NCBI RefSeq assembly: GCF_000383955.1
Contig: NZ_KB913013.1
Location: 4,049,694 to 4,113,693 of the forward strand
Direction of reading: 5' to 3'
Origin: Rudanella lutea DSM 19387
GTDB lineage: Bacteria; Bacteroidota; Bacteroidia; Cytophagales; Spirosomataceae
Length of the DNA: 64,000 bases
Shown here one piece after another: positions 8,047-21,474 of the stretch. The notes under the pieces are model-generated. The model was not told the DNA's origin. It made no database searches and saw only the letters and a list, made by a program, of their open reading frames with translations. Made by a program: the position numbers and the translations under genes. Position 1 is the first letter of the stretch; the number at the start of each line of letters is the position of its first letter.

Positions 8047-8619
8047 ATGACAACGATCATGGCTGAGATTCAGTGGTATGTTATTCGGGCAGTGTCTGGG
8101 CAGGAAAAGAAAATCAAGTCTTATCTGGACAATGAGATTATCCGGCAAAAATTGGATGAGGTAATCCCTCAGGTCCTGATTCCGTCGGAGAAGGTGTATG
8201 AAATGCGTAACGGTAAGAAGCGCGTACGGGAGAAATCTTTTTTCCCAGGCTACATCCTGATCTCTGCTGATCTGACTAACAACCGGGCTCTCGATATGAT
8301 CCTGAATATGCCCGGTGTTTTAGGCTTTTTGGGTAACTCGCAAACCGGTACAAACTCTAAAATTCCCGTTCCACTCCGTCAGGCAGAGGTTAATCGGATT
8401 TTAGGGCGGGTAGAAGAGGAAACTCAGGAAGCAGCCGCGCCTACGGTAGGCTACCTTAAAGGTGAATCCGTAAAAGTAATTGATGGACCATTTAGCGGGT
8501 TCATCGGTACGGTTGAAGAGGTGTTTGATGACCGGAAGAAGCTGAACGTAGTCGTTAAGATCTTTGGTCGAAACACACCGGTTGAATTGAGTTACGCGCA
8601 AGTAGATAAAGAGGCTTAA
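8047..8619 (+). CDS. nusG: transcription termination/antitermination protein NusG
   Basis: This 190-residue protein has an N-terminal NGN domain (WYVIRAVSGQEKKIKSYL through FFPGYILI). The C-terminal KOW domain (GESVKVIDGPFSGFIGTVEEV) ends in a normal beta-barrel. NusG binds RNA polymerase and links it to Rho or the ribosome. Two in-frame ATGs compete: 8047 and 8059 (MAEIQWY). I kept the first, but the second gives the more typical N-terminus. It lies in the secE-nusG-rplK series. Confidence 0.96.
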   Translation: MTTIMAEIQWYVIRAVSGQEKKIKSYLDNEIIRQKLDEVIPQVLIPSEKVYEMRNGKKRVREKSFFPGYILISADLTNNRALDMILNMPGVLGFLGNSQTGTNSKIPVPLRQAEVNRILGRVEEETQEAAAPTVGYLKGESVKVIDGPFSGFIGTVEEVFDDRKKLNVVVKIFGRNTPVELSYAQVDKEA

Positions 8620-8634
8620 TTCAGGTTAGGTCTC

Positions 8635-8674
8635 GGCAATCAGGACTCGTGCTTCCCACTCGGAGTCCGCTGCC
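8635..8674 (+). promoter_or_regulatory. possible leader hairpin upstream of rplK-rplA
   Basis: In the 160-nt nusG-rplK gap, GGACTC (8643-8648) pairs with GAGTCC (8663-8668), and the outer GGCA (8635-8638) pairs with TGCC (8671-8674). In other bacteria L1 binds the leader of rplK-rplA and represses translation. This structure is a candidate for such a site, but the match to an L1 site was not tested. Confidence 0.35.
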
Positions 8675-8779
8675 AAACTTAGAGTACCGATTGACAGATT
8701 GCTCAAATGTAATGTGACGTACGGCTGAGTTGTTTGCAATCACGATGGGCTGCACTGCGGCCATAAATTCACCAAGACA

Positions 8780-9226
8780 ATGGCAAAAGAAGTAGGTGGC
8801 TACGTAAAGTTGCAGGTTAAGGGCGGCCAGGCTAACCCTTCTCCACCGATCGGTCCGGCGCTGGGTTCCAAGGGTTTGAACATCATGGAATTCTGCAAGC
8901 AGTTTAACGGCCGGACGCAGGATAAGATGGGGATGGTATTGCCGGTGGTGATTACCTATTACAAAGACAAGTCATTTGACTTTGTAATTAAAACCCCACC
9001 TGCACCGATCATGTTGATGGAGGCTGCCAAGCTGAAAGGTGGCTCTGCACAACCGAATCGTAACAAAGTTGGCTCAGTAACATGGGATCAGGTACGGACA
9101 ATCGCGGAAACGAAGATGCCCGATCTGAACGCATTTAAGATTGAGTCGGCAATGAAAATGATTGCCGGTACTGCACGCAGCATGGGAATTACGGTGCAGG
9201 GTAAAGCACCCTGGGAGGACCAGTAA
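8780..9226 (+). CDS. rplK: 50S ribosomal protein L11
   Basis: This is a 148-residue L11 with the conserved N-terminal motif [15 protein letters not shown] and the C-terminal rRNA-binding domain (about residues 75-148, ending [15 protein letters not shown]). It binds 23S rRNA in the GTPase-associated centre. It starts the rplK-rplA pair, 30 bp before rplA. Confidence 0.98.
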   Translation: MAKEVGGYVKLQVKGGQANPSPPIGPALGSKGLNIMEFCKQFNGRTQDKMGMVLPVVITYYKDKSFDFVIKTPPAPIMLMEAAKLKGGSAQPNRNKVGSVTWDQVRTIAETKMPDLNAFKIESAMKMIAGTARSMGITVQGKAPWEDQ

Positions 9227-9256
9227 GCAATTATTGCCAAAAGCAATTTACGAGAC

Positions 9257-9955
9257 ATGGCAAAGTTAACCAAGAAACAAAAGGAAGCGATGTCGAAGTA
9301 CGATGCTTCTAAGGCATACTCGCTCGAACAGGCAGCGAGTATTCTGAAGGAGATTTCGTACACGAAGTTCGACGCTTCTGTGGATATTGACGTTCGGTTG
9401 GGCGTTGATCCGCGTAAAGCCGACCAGATGGTTCGTGGCGTTGCTACGCTCCCACATGGTACGGGCAAAACGGTTCGTGTGCTGGTGCTTTGCACCCCCG
9501 ACAAAGAACAGGAAGCAAAAGATGCCGGAGCTGACTATGTTGGCCTCGACGACTACATTCAGAAGATTGAGCAAGGCTGGACGGACGTTGATGTGATTAT
9601 CACAATGCCGAACGTCATGGCAAAGGTGGGCCGTTTGGGCCGGGTATTGGGGCCTCGTGGTCTTATGCCTAACCCGAAGTCAGGTACCGTAACGCTGGAA
9701 GTAGGGAAAGCCGTTCAAGAGGTGAAAGCCGGTAAAATCGACTTTAAAGTTGATAAGCAGGGTGCTATTCACACGAGCATCGGTAAGGTATCATTTGCCC
9801 CCGAGAAGTTGGCTGAAAACGCACAGGAGATCATCTCCACGCTGTTGCGTCTGAAGCCCTCATCAGCGAAAGGTACATACGTGAAGTCGATCAACATATC
9901 GAGCACGATGAGCCCAGGCGTAACCATTGACAAAGGCACTGTAGCAGGAATCTAA
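9257..9955 (+). CDS. rplA: 50S ribosomal protein L1
   Basis: This is a 232-residue L1 with the signature [21 protein letters not shown] and a complete two-domain fold. L1 forms the mobile L1 stalk near the E site and often autoregulates its operon. The gene ends only 2 bp before rplJ, which leaves no room for a separate L10 leader there. Confidence 0.98.
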   Translation: MAKLTKKQKEAMSKYDASKAYSLEQAASILKEISYTKFDASVDIDVRLGVDPRKADQMVRGVATLPHGTGKTVRVLVLCTPDKEQEAKDAGADYVGLDDYIQKIEQGWTDVDVIITMPNVMAKVGRLGRVLGPRGLMPNPKSGTVTLEVGKAVQEVKAGKIDFKVDKQGAIHTSIGKVSFAPEKLAENAQEIISTLLRLKPSSAKGTYVKSINISSTMSPGVTIDKGTVAGI

Positions 9956-9957
9956 TC

Positions 9958-10488
9958 ATGACACGGGAAGAAAAAGGAGCGATTATAGAAGAGTTAGCTC
10001 AGAAGTTTCAGAGCATTCCTTTCTTCTACATCACGGAGGCCAGTGGCATGAGCGTTGCTGAAGTCAATGATCTTCGTCGGAAATGCTTCGAGCGGGGTAT
10101 CGAGTACAAAGTGGTAAAAAACACTTTTATCAAAAAAGCACTCGAAACGCTTGAAACGGATTATACGCCGTTTAACGATACGGTATTAGCTGGTCAGTCA
10201 GGTGTGATGTTTCACGCTCAAAACCAGAAGGCACCGGCACAACTCATTAAGGAGTTCCGTAAAACGAACGACAAGCTGAAGTTGAAAGGCGCTTCGATCG
10301 ACTATAGCCTGTTTATCGGTGCAGATCAGCTGGATACGTTGATCTCGCTGAAGAGCAAGGAAGAGCTGGTCGGCGATATTATTGGTCTCTTGCAATCACC
10401 TGCGAAGAATGTGGTGTCTGCCCTTCAGAGCGGTGGTGGCAAACTGGCCGGTATCCTCAAAACGCTGTCAGAGCGCGAAGAGGCTTAA
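9958..10488 (+). CDS. rplJ: 50S ribosomal protein L10
   Basis: This is a 176-residue L10 with the N-terminal rRNA-binding domain (TREEKGAIIEELAQKF, KVVKNTFIKKAL) and a C-terminal helix for L7/L12 dimers (about residues 140-172). It anchors the L7/L12 stalk. The ATG is 2 bp after the rplA stop, so translation is probably coupled to rplA. Confidence 0.98.
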   Translation: MTREEKGAIIEELAQKFQSIPFFYITEASGMSVAEVNDLRRKCFERGIEYKVVKNTFIKKALETLETDYTPFNDTVLAGQSGVMFHAQNQKAPAQLIKEFRKTNDKLKLKGASIDYSLFIGADQLDTLISLKSKEELVGDIIGLLQSPAKNVVSALQSGGGKLAGILKTLSEREEA

Positions 10489-10557
10489 TTTATCTATTAC
10501 GGGCGGGTGCCTGTAATTTTCCAAACAATCGTATCACAATCAAATTACAATACTGAA

Positions 10558-10941
10558 ATGGCAGATTTGAAAGCGTTCGCTGAGCAGCTCGTAAACCTGA
10601 CGGTAAAAGAAGTTAACGAACTCGCTGCTATCCTGAAGGACGAGTATGGTATCGAACCAGCAGCTGCTGCTCCCGTAATGGTAGCTGGCGGTGCAGGTGG
10701 TGGCGAAGCTGCTGCGGCTGCGCCTGAGAAAACGTCTTTCGACGTAATCCTGAAGAACCCAGGTGCTGGTAAACTGGCTGTTGTGAAGCTGGTTAAAGAC
10801 TTGACCGGTCTGGGCCTGAAAGAAGCGAAAGAACTCGTTGACGGTGCTCCGAAACCAGTTAAAGAAGGCGTAGCGAAGGACGAAGCTGAGGCTCTCCGGA
10901 AGCAATTGGAAGAAGCTGGTGCTGAAGTAGAAGTAAAGTAA
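10558..10941 (+). CDS. rplL: 50S ribosomal protein L7/L12
   Basis: This 127-residue protein starts at the ATG encoding [12 protein letters not shown]; an in-frame GTG 51 bp upstream would add a non-conserved leader and was rejected. The N-terminal dimerisation domain, Ala/Gly-rich hinge (about residues 38-55) and C-terminal factor-binding domain ([24 protein letters not shown]) are complete. It recruits translation GTPases. Confidence 0.98.
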   Translation: MADLKAFAEQLVNLTVKEVNELAAILKDEYGIEPAAAAPVMVAGGAGGGEAAAAAPEKTSFDVILKNPGAGKLAVVKLVKDLTGLGLKEAKELVDGAPKPVKEGVAKDEAEALRKQLEEAGAEVEVK

Positions 10942-10962
10942 GCAACTGCTTTTTCAATACAA

Positions 10963-11020
10963 CTCCAAATAGGGGAGGCCTGACTATCCGTCAGGTCTTT
11001 TCCTGTTTGGAGACTTTTGT
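10963..11020 (+). terminator. long hairpin between rplL and rpoB, possible attenuator
   Basis: A near-continuous stem runs from CTCCAAA (10963-10969) through CCTGAC with loop TATCC and back through GTCAGG to TTTGGAG (11006-11012). A few G-T pairs and one bulge interrupt it. The U tract after it is weak (ACTTTTGTCT). Partial termination here would lower rpoBC relative to ribosomal proteins, as known in other bacteria, but this is inference. Confidence 0.6.
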
Positions 11021-11169
11021 CTATATATAGAGGATATTGTTTAAACTAATTTTTTGGTCTAAACGTTACCTCACTATTGCCCCCTCGAGCGGGTGACGCT
11101 TAGGGCATTTAGGGCCGATTTTTTACCTTCTTAAAACAGGGGCGGAGCGCAATCGGCCACACAAATGTA

Positions 11170-15054
<3,885 letters not shown>

Positions 15055-15061
15055 AGTTTTC

Positions 15062-15148
15062 AGTTTACTGTTCTCGGTTTTCAGTTGGTTGACACAAACT
15101 TGTAGCTGTGTCAGCCAACTGAAAACTGTAGACTGAAAACAGTAAACT
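15062..15148. repeat. imperfect long palindrome between rpoB and rpoC
   Basis: Left arm 15062-15096 (begins AGTTTACTGTT, ends GTTGACACA) pairs with right arm 15107-15148 (begins TGTGTCAGCCAACTG, ends AACAGTAAACT), with one 7-nt length difference. The arms consist of repeated CAGTTT/AAACTG words, like elements at 58103-58198 and 59494-59583. Confidence 0.75.
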
Positions 15149-15171
15149 CCACTAATTAAATCTCCAACTTC

Positions 15172-18100
15172 ATGTCGTTCAAAAAGAACAAGAAACTCAA
15201 CAGCGACTTCTCCAGCGTGACGATTAGCCTGGCGTCGCCTGAGTCGATTCTGGAGAGTTCATACGGCGAGGTGACGCAGCCTGAAACGATCAACTACCGG
15301 ACCTACAAGCCGGAAATGGGTGGTCTTTTCTGCGAGCGCATCTTTGGCCCGGTGAAAGATTGGGAGTGCCACTGCGGCAAGTACAAGCGGATTCGCTACA
15401 AAGGCATTATCTGCGACCGTTGTGGTGTTGAGGTAACGGAGAAAAAAGTTCGCCGGGAGCGGATGGGCCACATCGAACTGGTGGTGCCTGTGGCGCATAT
15501 CTGGTATTTCCGGAGCCTTCCAAACAAAATCGGTTATCTGCTCGGTCTTTCTACCAAGAAGCTCGATCAGATCATTTATTACGAGCGGTACATCGTTATT
15601 CAGCCGGGTGTAAAAGCCGAAGATGGTATTAACCAGCTCGACTTCCTGACCGAAGACGAATACCTCGATATTATCGACAAGCTGCCGAGCACCAATCAGC
15701 ACCTCGACGACAAAGACCCGAACAAATTCATCGCCAAGATGGGGGCCGAAGCGTTGGAGATGCTGTTGTCACGGCTCGAACTCGACTCGCTTTCGTACCA
15801 GCTTCGCCATGCAGCCGCTACCGATACATCGCAGCAGCGTAAGGCTGAGGCTCTGAAGCGGTTGAAAGTAGTAGAAGCATTCCGGGAGGCTAACGGCCGG
15901 ATTGAGAACCGCCCTGAGTGGATGGTGATCAAGATGGTACCGGTTATCCCGCCCGAATTGCGTCCGCTCGTCCCTCTGGACGGTGGCCGTTTCGCTACGT
16001 CTGACTTAAATGACCTGTACCGTCGGGTTATTATTCGGAACAACCGTCTGAAGCGTCTGATCGAGATCAAAGCACCTGAGGTGATTCTTCGTAACGAGAA
16101 GCGGATGTTGCAGGAGGCTGTCGACTCATTGTTCGACAACTCACGCAAGGTCAACGCTGTTCGTTCGGAGGGTAACCGTGCGCTGAAGTCACTGTCTGAC
16201 ATGCTGAAAGGTAAGCAGGGCCGTTTCCGGCAAAACCTGCTTGGTAAGCGTGTCGACTACTCAGGTCGTTCGGTAATCGTGGTAGGTCCCGAGCTGAAAA
16301 TGCACGAGTGCGGTCTGCCAAAAGACATGGCCGCCGAGTTGTTCAAGCCGTTTATTATCCGTAAGCTCATCGAGCGGGGGATTGTGAAAACGGTGAAATC
16401 GGCTAAGAAAATCGTTGATCGTAAAGATCCGGTTATCTGGGACATTCTGGAAAACGTACTGAAAGGTCACCCTGTATTACTCAACCGGGCTCCAACGCTG
16501 CACCGTTTGGGTATTCAGGCATTCCAGCCTAAGCTGATCGAGGGTAAAGCGATTCAGTTGCACCCACTCGTGACGACGGCCTTCAACGCCGACTTTGACG
16601 GTGACCAGATGGCCGTTCACGTGCCGCTGGGTCAGGAGGCAATCCTGGAAGCGTCGCTGTTGATGCTGGCATCGCACAACATTCTTAACCCAGCCAACGG
16701 CGCGCCGATCACGGTACCGTCGCAGGACATGGTGTTGGGTCTGTACTATGTGACGAAAGGCCGCAAAACAACGCCCGAGTATCCGATTGCCGGCGAAGGC
16801 ATGACGTTCTACGGTGCTGAAGAGGTGATTATTGCCATCAACGAAGGTAAAGTATCGAAGCATGCTAACATTAAGTGCCGGGTTGAGGTACGCAATGAGC
16901 AGGGTGAGCTCGAAACCAAAATCGTTGAGACGGTAGCCGGCCGGTTGCTGTTCAATCAGTTTGTACCGAAAGAGGTAGGTTTCATCAACGAACTGTTGAC
17001 GAAGAAGAAACTCCAGCAAATCATTGCGCTGATCTTTAAAATCTCAGGTGTTGCCAAAACAGCGGCTTTCCTCGACGATATCAAAGAACTCGGTTTCCAG
17101 ATGGCCTTCCGGGGTGGTCTGTCGATCGGTCTGAGCGACGTGATGATTCCTGAAGCGAAGCAGGGCCTTATTGAAGAGGCCAAGCAAAGCGTACAGGGTG
17201 TTTGGGATAACTACCTGATGGGTCTGATTACGGAGAACGAGCGTTACAACCAGGTAATTGATATCTGGACGCGGGTGAACTCGCGTGTAACCGAAACCCT
17301 CATGAAGCAGCTGGAAGCTGATCAGGGTGGTTTTAACTCGATCTACATGATGATGCACTCAGGTGCCCGTGGTTCGCGCGAGCAGATTCGTCAGCTGGGT
17401 GGTATGCGGGGTCTGATGGCCAAGCCTCAGAAAAACCTGCAAGGCTCAGTCGGTGAAATCATTGAGAACCCGATTCTGTCGAACTTCAAAGAAGGTCTCG
17501 ACGTATTGGAGTACTTTATCTCAACGCACGGTGCCCGGAAAGGTCTGGCCGATACGGCTTTGAAAACGGCCGATGCCGGTTATCTGACCCGTCGTCTGCA
17601 CGACGTAGCTCAGGACGTAATCATCAGCGAAAACGACTGTGGTACTTTGCGGGGTCTGCAAGTGTCGGCGTTGAAAGACAACGAAGATATCGTAGAGCCG
17701 CTGTCAGAGCGTATTCTGGGTCGGACTACGGTACACGACGTGTACGATCCGCTCAAGAAAGATGCTGACGGTAATCCGTTGTTGCTGGTAGCTTCGGGTG
17801 ATCTGATCACCGAAGAAATTGCCGCAGCTATCGACGAAACCAGCATCGAAACGGTTGAAATCCGTTCGGTACTGACCTGCGAATCGAAGAAGGGTGTTTG
17901 TAGCAAATGCTACGGTCGCAACCTCGCTACGGGCCGCATGGTCGACATCGGTGAAGCTGTAGGGGTTATTGCCTCACAGTCGATCGGTGAGCCGGGTACA
18001 CAGCTGACTCTGCGTACCTTCCACGTGGGTGGTACGGCTTCAAACATCGCCGTTGATGCCTCGATTCGGGCTAAATTCGACGGCCTGATTGAATTTGAAG

Positions 18101-19518
18101 AAATGCGTACGGTAGAGTCGGAAGACAGCGAAGGTAACCCACAGACGGTTGTAATGGGTCGCTCAGGTGAAGTTCGGATTGTCAACCCCGATGACCGCAA
18201 TCAAGTCTACATCAGCAACAACGTTCCGTACGGTGCGTTCCTGCGGGTGAAAGATGGCGATATGGTGAAAAAAGGCGACGAACTGAGCGCCTGGGATCCT
18301 TACAACGCCGTTATCCTTTCTGAACTGACCGGTACCGTTTCGTTCGACGCGATCGAGGAAGGCATCACCTACCGCGAAGAGTTTGATGAGCAGACCGGCT
18401 TCCAGGAGATGGTAATCATCGAAAGCCGTGATAAGACCAAAAACCCGGCTATCGTGGTTAGTGGTGTGAGTACGCTGCTGGAAGACATCACCGAGAAAGG
18501 GTACAACCTGCCGGTGGGTGCGCGCCTGGTTGTAAAAACCGGCCAAACCATCAAGGCGGGTCAGCCACTGGCCAAAATTCCGCGTAACGTGGGTAAAACC
18601 CGCGATATTACGGGTGGTCTGCCACGGGTAACGGAATTGTTTGAAGCCCGTAACCCATCGAACCCGGCGGTCGTTTCGGAAATCGACGGTGTTGTAACCT
18701 ACGGAACCATCAAGCGTGGTAACCGGGAAATCTTCATCGAGTCGAAAGACGGTACGAAGAAGAAATACCTCGTTCCGCTGTCGAAGTTCATCTTGGTACA
18801 GGACAATGACTTCGTACGGGCTGGTGCTCCGCTGTCGGATGGTGCCATTACGCCGAGCGATATTCTGGCGATTAAAGGACCAACGGCCGTTCAGGAGTAC
18901 CTCGTGAACGAAATTCAGGAAGTATACCGCTTGCAGGGTGTGAAGATCAACGATAAGCACATCGAAGCCATTGTTCGGCAGATGATGCAGAAAGTAGAGA
19001 TCATCGACTCAGGCGATACGAACTTCCTCGAAGGTCAGGTAGTTGACAAGTGGTCGTTCCGTGAGGAAAACGATAAGGTGATGGACGCTAAAGTGGTGAT
19101 GGATGCCGGTGGCTCTGAAACCCTGAAGCCGGGTCAGATTATTTCGTCACGTCGTTTGCGTGATGAGAACTCAAGCCTGAAGCGCCGTGACCTGCCCATC
19201 GTGGTAGTGCGGGATGCCATGCCAGCCGTTTCGCAACCGACGCTGATGGGTATCACCCAGGCATCGTTGGGTACGGAAAGCTTTATCTCGGCCGCTTCGT
19301 TCCAGGAGACGACCAAGGTACTGAGCGAGGCTTCGATCCGTGGTAAGAACGATACCCTCGAAGGTCTGAAGGAAAACGTGATCGTGGGTCACCTGATCCC
19401 GGCCGGTACCGGTGTTCGTCGTTACCAGGGCGTTATCGTCGGCTCAAAAGAAGAGTACGAAACCATTACCGAATCGCGCGAGCAGTTCTCACGTACCAAA
19501 AAGCGGGTAACGGCTTAA
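15172..19518 (+). CDS. rpoC: DNA-directed RNA polymerase subunit beta'
   Basis: This is the full-length 1448-residue beta' subunit. The N-terminal zinc ribbon uses Cys66, Cys68, Cys81 and Cys84. The catalytic magnesium motif NADFDGDQ is at 472-479, and a second zinc site lies in [11 protein letters not shown]. The trigger-loop region is complete and the protein ends [12 protein letters not shown]. The length is usual for Bacteroidota. A strong terminator follows, ending the superoperon. Confidence 0.99.
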   Translation: MSFKKNKKLNSDFSSVTISLASPESILESSYGEVTQPETINYRTYKPEMGGLFCERIFGPVKDWECHCGKYKRIRYKGIICDRCGVEVTEKKVRRERMGHIELVVPVAHIWYFRSLPNKIGYLLGLSTKKLDQIIYYERYIVIQPGVKAEDGINQLDFLTEDEYLDIIDKLPSTNQHLDDKDPNKFIAKMGAEALEMLLSRLELDSLSYQLRHAAATDTSQQRKAEALKRLKVVEAFREANGRIENRPEWMVIKMVPVIPPELRPLVPLDGGRFATSDLNDLYRRVIIRNNRLKRLIEIKAPEVILRNEKRMLQEAVDSLFDNSRKVNAVRSEGNRALKSLSDMLKGKQGRFRQNLLGKRVDYSGRSVIVVGPELKMHECGLPKDMAAELFKPFIIRKLIERGIVKTVKSAKKIVDRKDPVIWDILENVLKGHPVLLNRAPTLHRLGIQAFQPKLIEGKAIQLHPLVTTAFNADFDGDQMAVHVPLGQEAILEASLLMLASHNILNPANGAPITVPSQDMVLGLYYVTKGRKTTPEYPIAGEGMTFYGAEEVIIAINEGKVSKHANIKCRVEVRNEQGELETKIVETVAGRLLFNQFVPKEVGFINELLTKKKLQQIIALIFKISGVAKTAAFLDDIKELGFQMAFRGGLSIGLSDVMIPEAKQGLIEEAKQSVQGVWDNYLMGLITENERYNQVIDIWTRVNSRVTETLMKQLEADQGGFNSIYMMMHSGARGSREQIRQLGGMRGLMAKPQKNLQGSVGEIIENPILSNFKEGLDVLEYFISTHGARKGLADTALKTADAGYLTRRLHDVAQDVIISENDCGTLRGLQVSALKDNEDIVEPLSERILGRTTVHDVYDPLKKDADGNPLLLVASGDLITEEIAAAIDETSIETVEIRSVLTCESKKGVCSKCYGRNLATGRMVDIGEAVGVIASQSIGEPGTQLTLRTFHVGGTASNIAVDASIRAKFDGLIEFEEMRTVESEDSEGNPQTVVMGRSGEVRIVNPDDRNQVYISNNVPYGAFLRVKDGDMVKKGDELSAWDPYNAVILSELTGTVSFDAIEEGITYREEFDEQTGFQEMVIIESRDKTKNPAIVVSGVSTLLEDITEKGYNLPVGARLVVKTGQTIKAGQPLAKIPRNVGKTRDITGGLPRVTELFEARNPSNPAVVSEIDGVVTYGTIKRGNREIFIESKDGTKKKYLVPLSKFILVQDNDFVRAGAPLSDGAITPSDILAIKGPTAVQEYLVNEIQEVYRLQGVKINDKHIEAIVRQMMQKVEIIDSGDTNFLEGQVVDKWSFREENDKVMDAKVVMDAGGSETLKPGQIISSRRLRDENSSLKRRDLPIVVVRDAMPAVSQPTLMGITQASLGTESFISAASFQETTKVLSEASIRGKNDTLEGLKENVIVGHLIPAGTGVRRYQGVIVGSKEEYETITESREQFSRTKKRVTA

Positions 19519-19539
19519 GTCGAACCAAGTATTGATAGA

Positions 19540-19581
19540 AACAACGCCCCGGTCAGTAATGATCGGGGCGTTGTTCGTTTA
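19540..19581 (+). terminator. intrinsic terminator after rpoC
   Basis: A 15-bp stem (left arm AACAACGCCCCGGTC, right arm GATCGGGGCGTTGTT, one G-T pair) encloses a 6-nt loop. The tail is CGTTTAT, a short U tract. Confidence 0.8.
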
Positions 19582-19667
19582 TCGTCCACACCAACAATCT
19601 GGTGAGAAAATGGGCTGGATGAGTATTTAATTGAGTGATAACGATCAGTCGGGGCGTAACAGGGGCT

Positions 19668-20951
19668 TTATCGGGTGACGTGTTTATACACGACTCCGTC
19701 TTTCATGACAAACTGTACTCGATTGTAAATGACCTCTTTGAAATCTTTTTCAAGATCACCACTAAACGCAACAATATCGGCCAAAGCGCCTTCTTTGATC
19801 ACACCCAATTCTTTTTGCTTGCCCATGACTACGGCGGCCTGATACGTACCTGCCTGTAATACATCGGCAACGGGCAAACCAGCATCAACGTACGAAACCA
19901 GCGTGTTTTTCGCTTCTAAGCCGATTGCCCGCGGAGTATATAGGTACAAATCAGACCCATAGACGATTTTGACCCCTGCCTTTACGGCTCTTACAAGTCG
20001 CTCTTTGGTGGTAGCCACAAAGCTCCTGATGTCGTCATCGGTTATGTTGCTTTTAGCAAACTCAACAATGCCTTTATACCCTTCGAAAGAGCCATCGGTG
20101 GGTACCAAATAGGTGCCTTTTTGCGCCATTAGCCGGAGTGTACTGTCCGAAATGCCATAGCCATGCTCGATCCCGTCGACACCGGCCTGAACAGCGTCCC
20201 GAATAATTTCATCGTAGGTCGCATGAGCTGTGACTTTTAAGCCGTTTTGGTGAGCCACTTCCACAATGGCCCGCATCTGCTCAGGTGAGAGAACCAATCC
20301 GTTATCGTTTGTCGCGCAGATTTTGATCAGATCAACCCCATTTACAATGTGCTCGTTGACCGCACTCCGGGCTTCGTCGACCGTTCGCACAATACTGTAT
20401 TCGCGGGCGGGTAACGTTTTGTGCAGATATGCCAATTTGCCAAACTGACCATTGGGCGGGCTAATGATTGGCCCCGATACCAGCATTCGGGCACCTTTGA
20501 CCCAGCCTTTCCGGATAGCATTTCTCAAGACTACATCCAGGTACGGCCCCGAATTGCCCAGATCTTTAACGGTGGTAATACCGGCTTCCAGAAACGATTG
20601 GGCAATACTACCTCCCCGGAGTAGTCGATCGGCATCCGAATTCTCAATCAGGTCGGTTTCCATGGGAGTGCCGCTTTTCTGCATAAACAGAAAGTGCGTA
20701 TGCGAATCAATCAGGCCCGGTATTACAGTGGCCGAGGATAGGTCGATAAACTGACTGTTGGCCTTAAAGCCGTCGGCCGATTTGCCGACTTTAACTACTT
20801 TGTCGCCTTCAACAACAATATATTGGTCTCGCAGAAACTGCTTCTTTTCGGAGTCGAAGAACTTACCGGCTTTGATCAGATACCGGGTTGGCTGCTGACC
20901 AAAGGTCGTCTGAAATAGGAAAGCAGCGAAGAAAAAGAGAATGGCACGCAT
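19668..20951 (-). CDS. secreted amidohydrolase family protein (imidazolonepropionase/prolidase-like)
   Basis: This is a 427-residue metal-dependent hydrolase. I start it at the ATG for MRAILFFFAAFLFQ, a signal peptide ending TFGQ; the longer frame up to 21044 adds an unlikely N-terminus overlapping the upstream gene. Metal motifs are DSHTHFLF (HxH), the lysine region VDLIKICAT, TAHAT, GIEHGYG and YGSDLY. Such exported amidohydrolases cleave amide bonds of peptides or cyclic amides, and the substrate here is unknown. It is probably cotranscribed with the small membrane gene upstream. Confidence 0.88.
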   Translation of the reverse strand: MRAILFFFAAFLFQTTFGQQPTRYLIKAGKFFDSEKKQFLRDQYIVVEGDKVVKVGKSADGFKANSQFIDLSSATVIPGLIDSHTHFLFMQKSGTPMETDLIENSDADRLLRGGSIAQSFLEAGITTVKDLGNSGPYLDVVLRNAIRKGWVKGARMLVSGPIISPPNGQFGKLAYLHKTLPAREYSIVRTVDEARSAVNEHIVNGVDLIKICATNDNGLVLSPEQMRAIVEVAHQNGLKVTAHATYDEIIRDAVQAGVDGIEHGYGISDSTLRLMAQKGTYLVPTDGSFEGYKGIVEFAKSNITDDDIRSFVATTKERLVRAVKAGVKIVYGSDLYLYTPRAIGLEAKNTLVSYVDAGLPVADVLQAGTYQAAVVMGKQKELGVIKEGALADIVAFSGDLEKDFKEVIYNRVQFVMKDGVVYKHVTR

Positions 20952-21043
20952 ATGGTTGAAAAGTGGATTTAAATTCACACGAGGGGTAGCTTTCGGGAGT
21001 TGAAATTTCTCCTCATCGACGGAGCCGTACGAGTCACCCGTCA

Positions 21044-21268
21044 TCAGGGTTTGAGTTTCGCTCTGGCTCGTTTAAAAACCAGCATAAACACCAAAGCCAC
21101 AAAGGTTGCATTAAACAGATAATAGCCGAGCGTATGATCCTGATGGAAAATAAACCGGTCGGTGAGGAGCCGGAATGACAGAAAAAAAAGCCAATACCAG
21201 CCGAATCCAACGGCTAATTGCGCCCAGGGTGACAGATGGCCGTGCCAGTATTTGTAGCGTTTGTACAT
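21044..21268 (-). CDS. small two-helix membrane protein, unknown function
   Basis: This 74-residue protein has two hydrophobic segments (about residues 15-34 and 46-65) and basic ends (MYKRYKYWHGH and KRARAKLKP). I do not recognise a family. It lies directly upstream of the amidohydrolase on the same strand with about 90 bp between the stop and the preferred start. It could be its operon partner. Confidence 0.6.
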   Translation of the reverse strand: MYKRYKYWHGHLSPWAQLAVGFGWYWLFFLSFRLLTDRFIFHQDHTLGYYLFNATFVALVFMLVFKRARAKLKP

Positions 21269-21417
21269 GGTGGTTCGGGTCTGGAAATACGTTGCGATTG
21301 CCTAATCAAATATAGGCTAATTTTTAACCAGGCAACCGGACCGAACGGTGCTGACCTGTAGCCAAACCTGATCTTTCTTCAGCATAACGAGCTTACATAA
21401 ACCGCTACATTTTCGCC

Positions 21418-21425
21418 TACCTTTG
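21418..21425 (+). promoter_or_regulatory. Bacteroidota -7 box before the S9 peptidase
   Basis: TACCTTTG fits the TAnnTTTG consensus. Transcription would start near 21432, after the first ATG of the frame (21427). This supports the internal ATG at 21475 as the true start. A clear -33 TTG was not found. Confidence 0.55.
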
Positions 21426-21474
21426 TATGCATTGCAACATCGCGCAGATGTTGCCTCGGCTTACCCACTTCGCG

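Noticed and set aside
10507-10557. N-terminal extension of L7/L12 from a GTG at 10507
   Set aside because: The added 17 residues are not found in L7/L12 proteins, and the ATG at 10558 gives the conserved N-terminus.
11060-11075. Promoter for rpoBC at the TAATTTTTTGG stretch
   Set aside because: The box has extra T residues and no TTG at the right distance, so I could not support a separate rpoB promoter.
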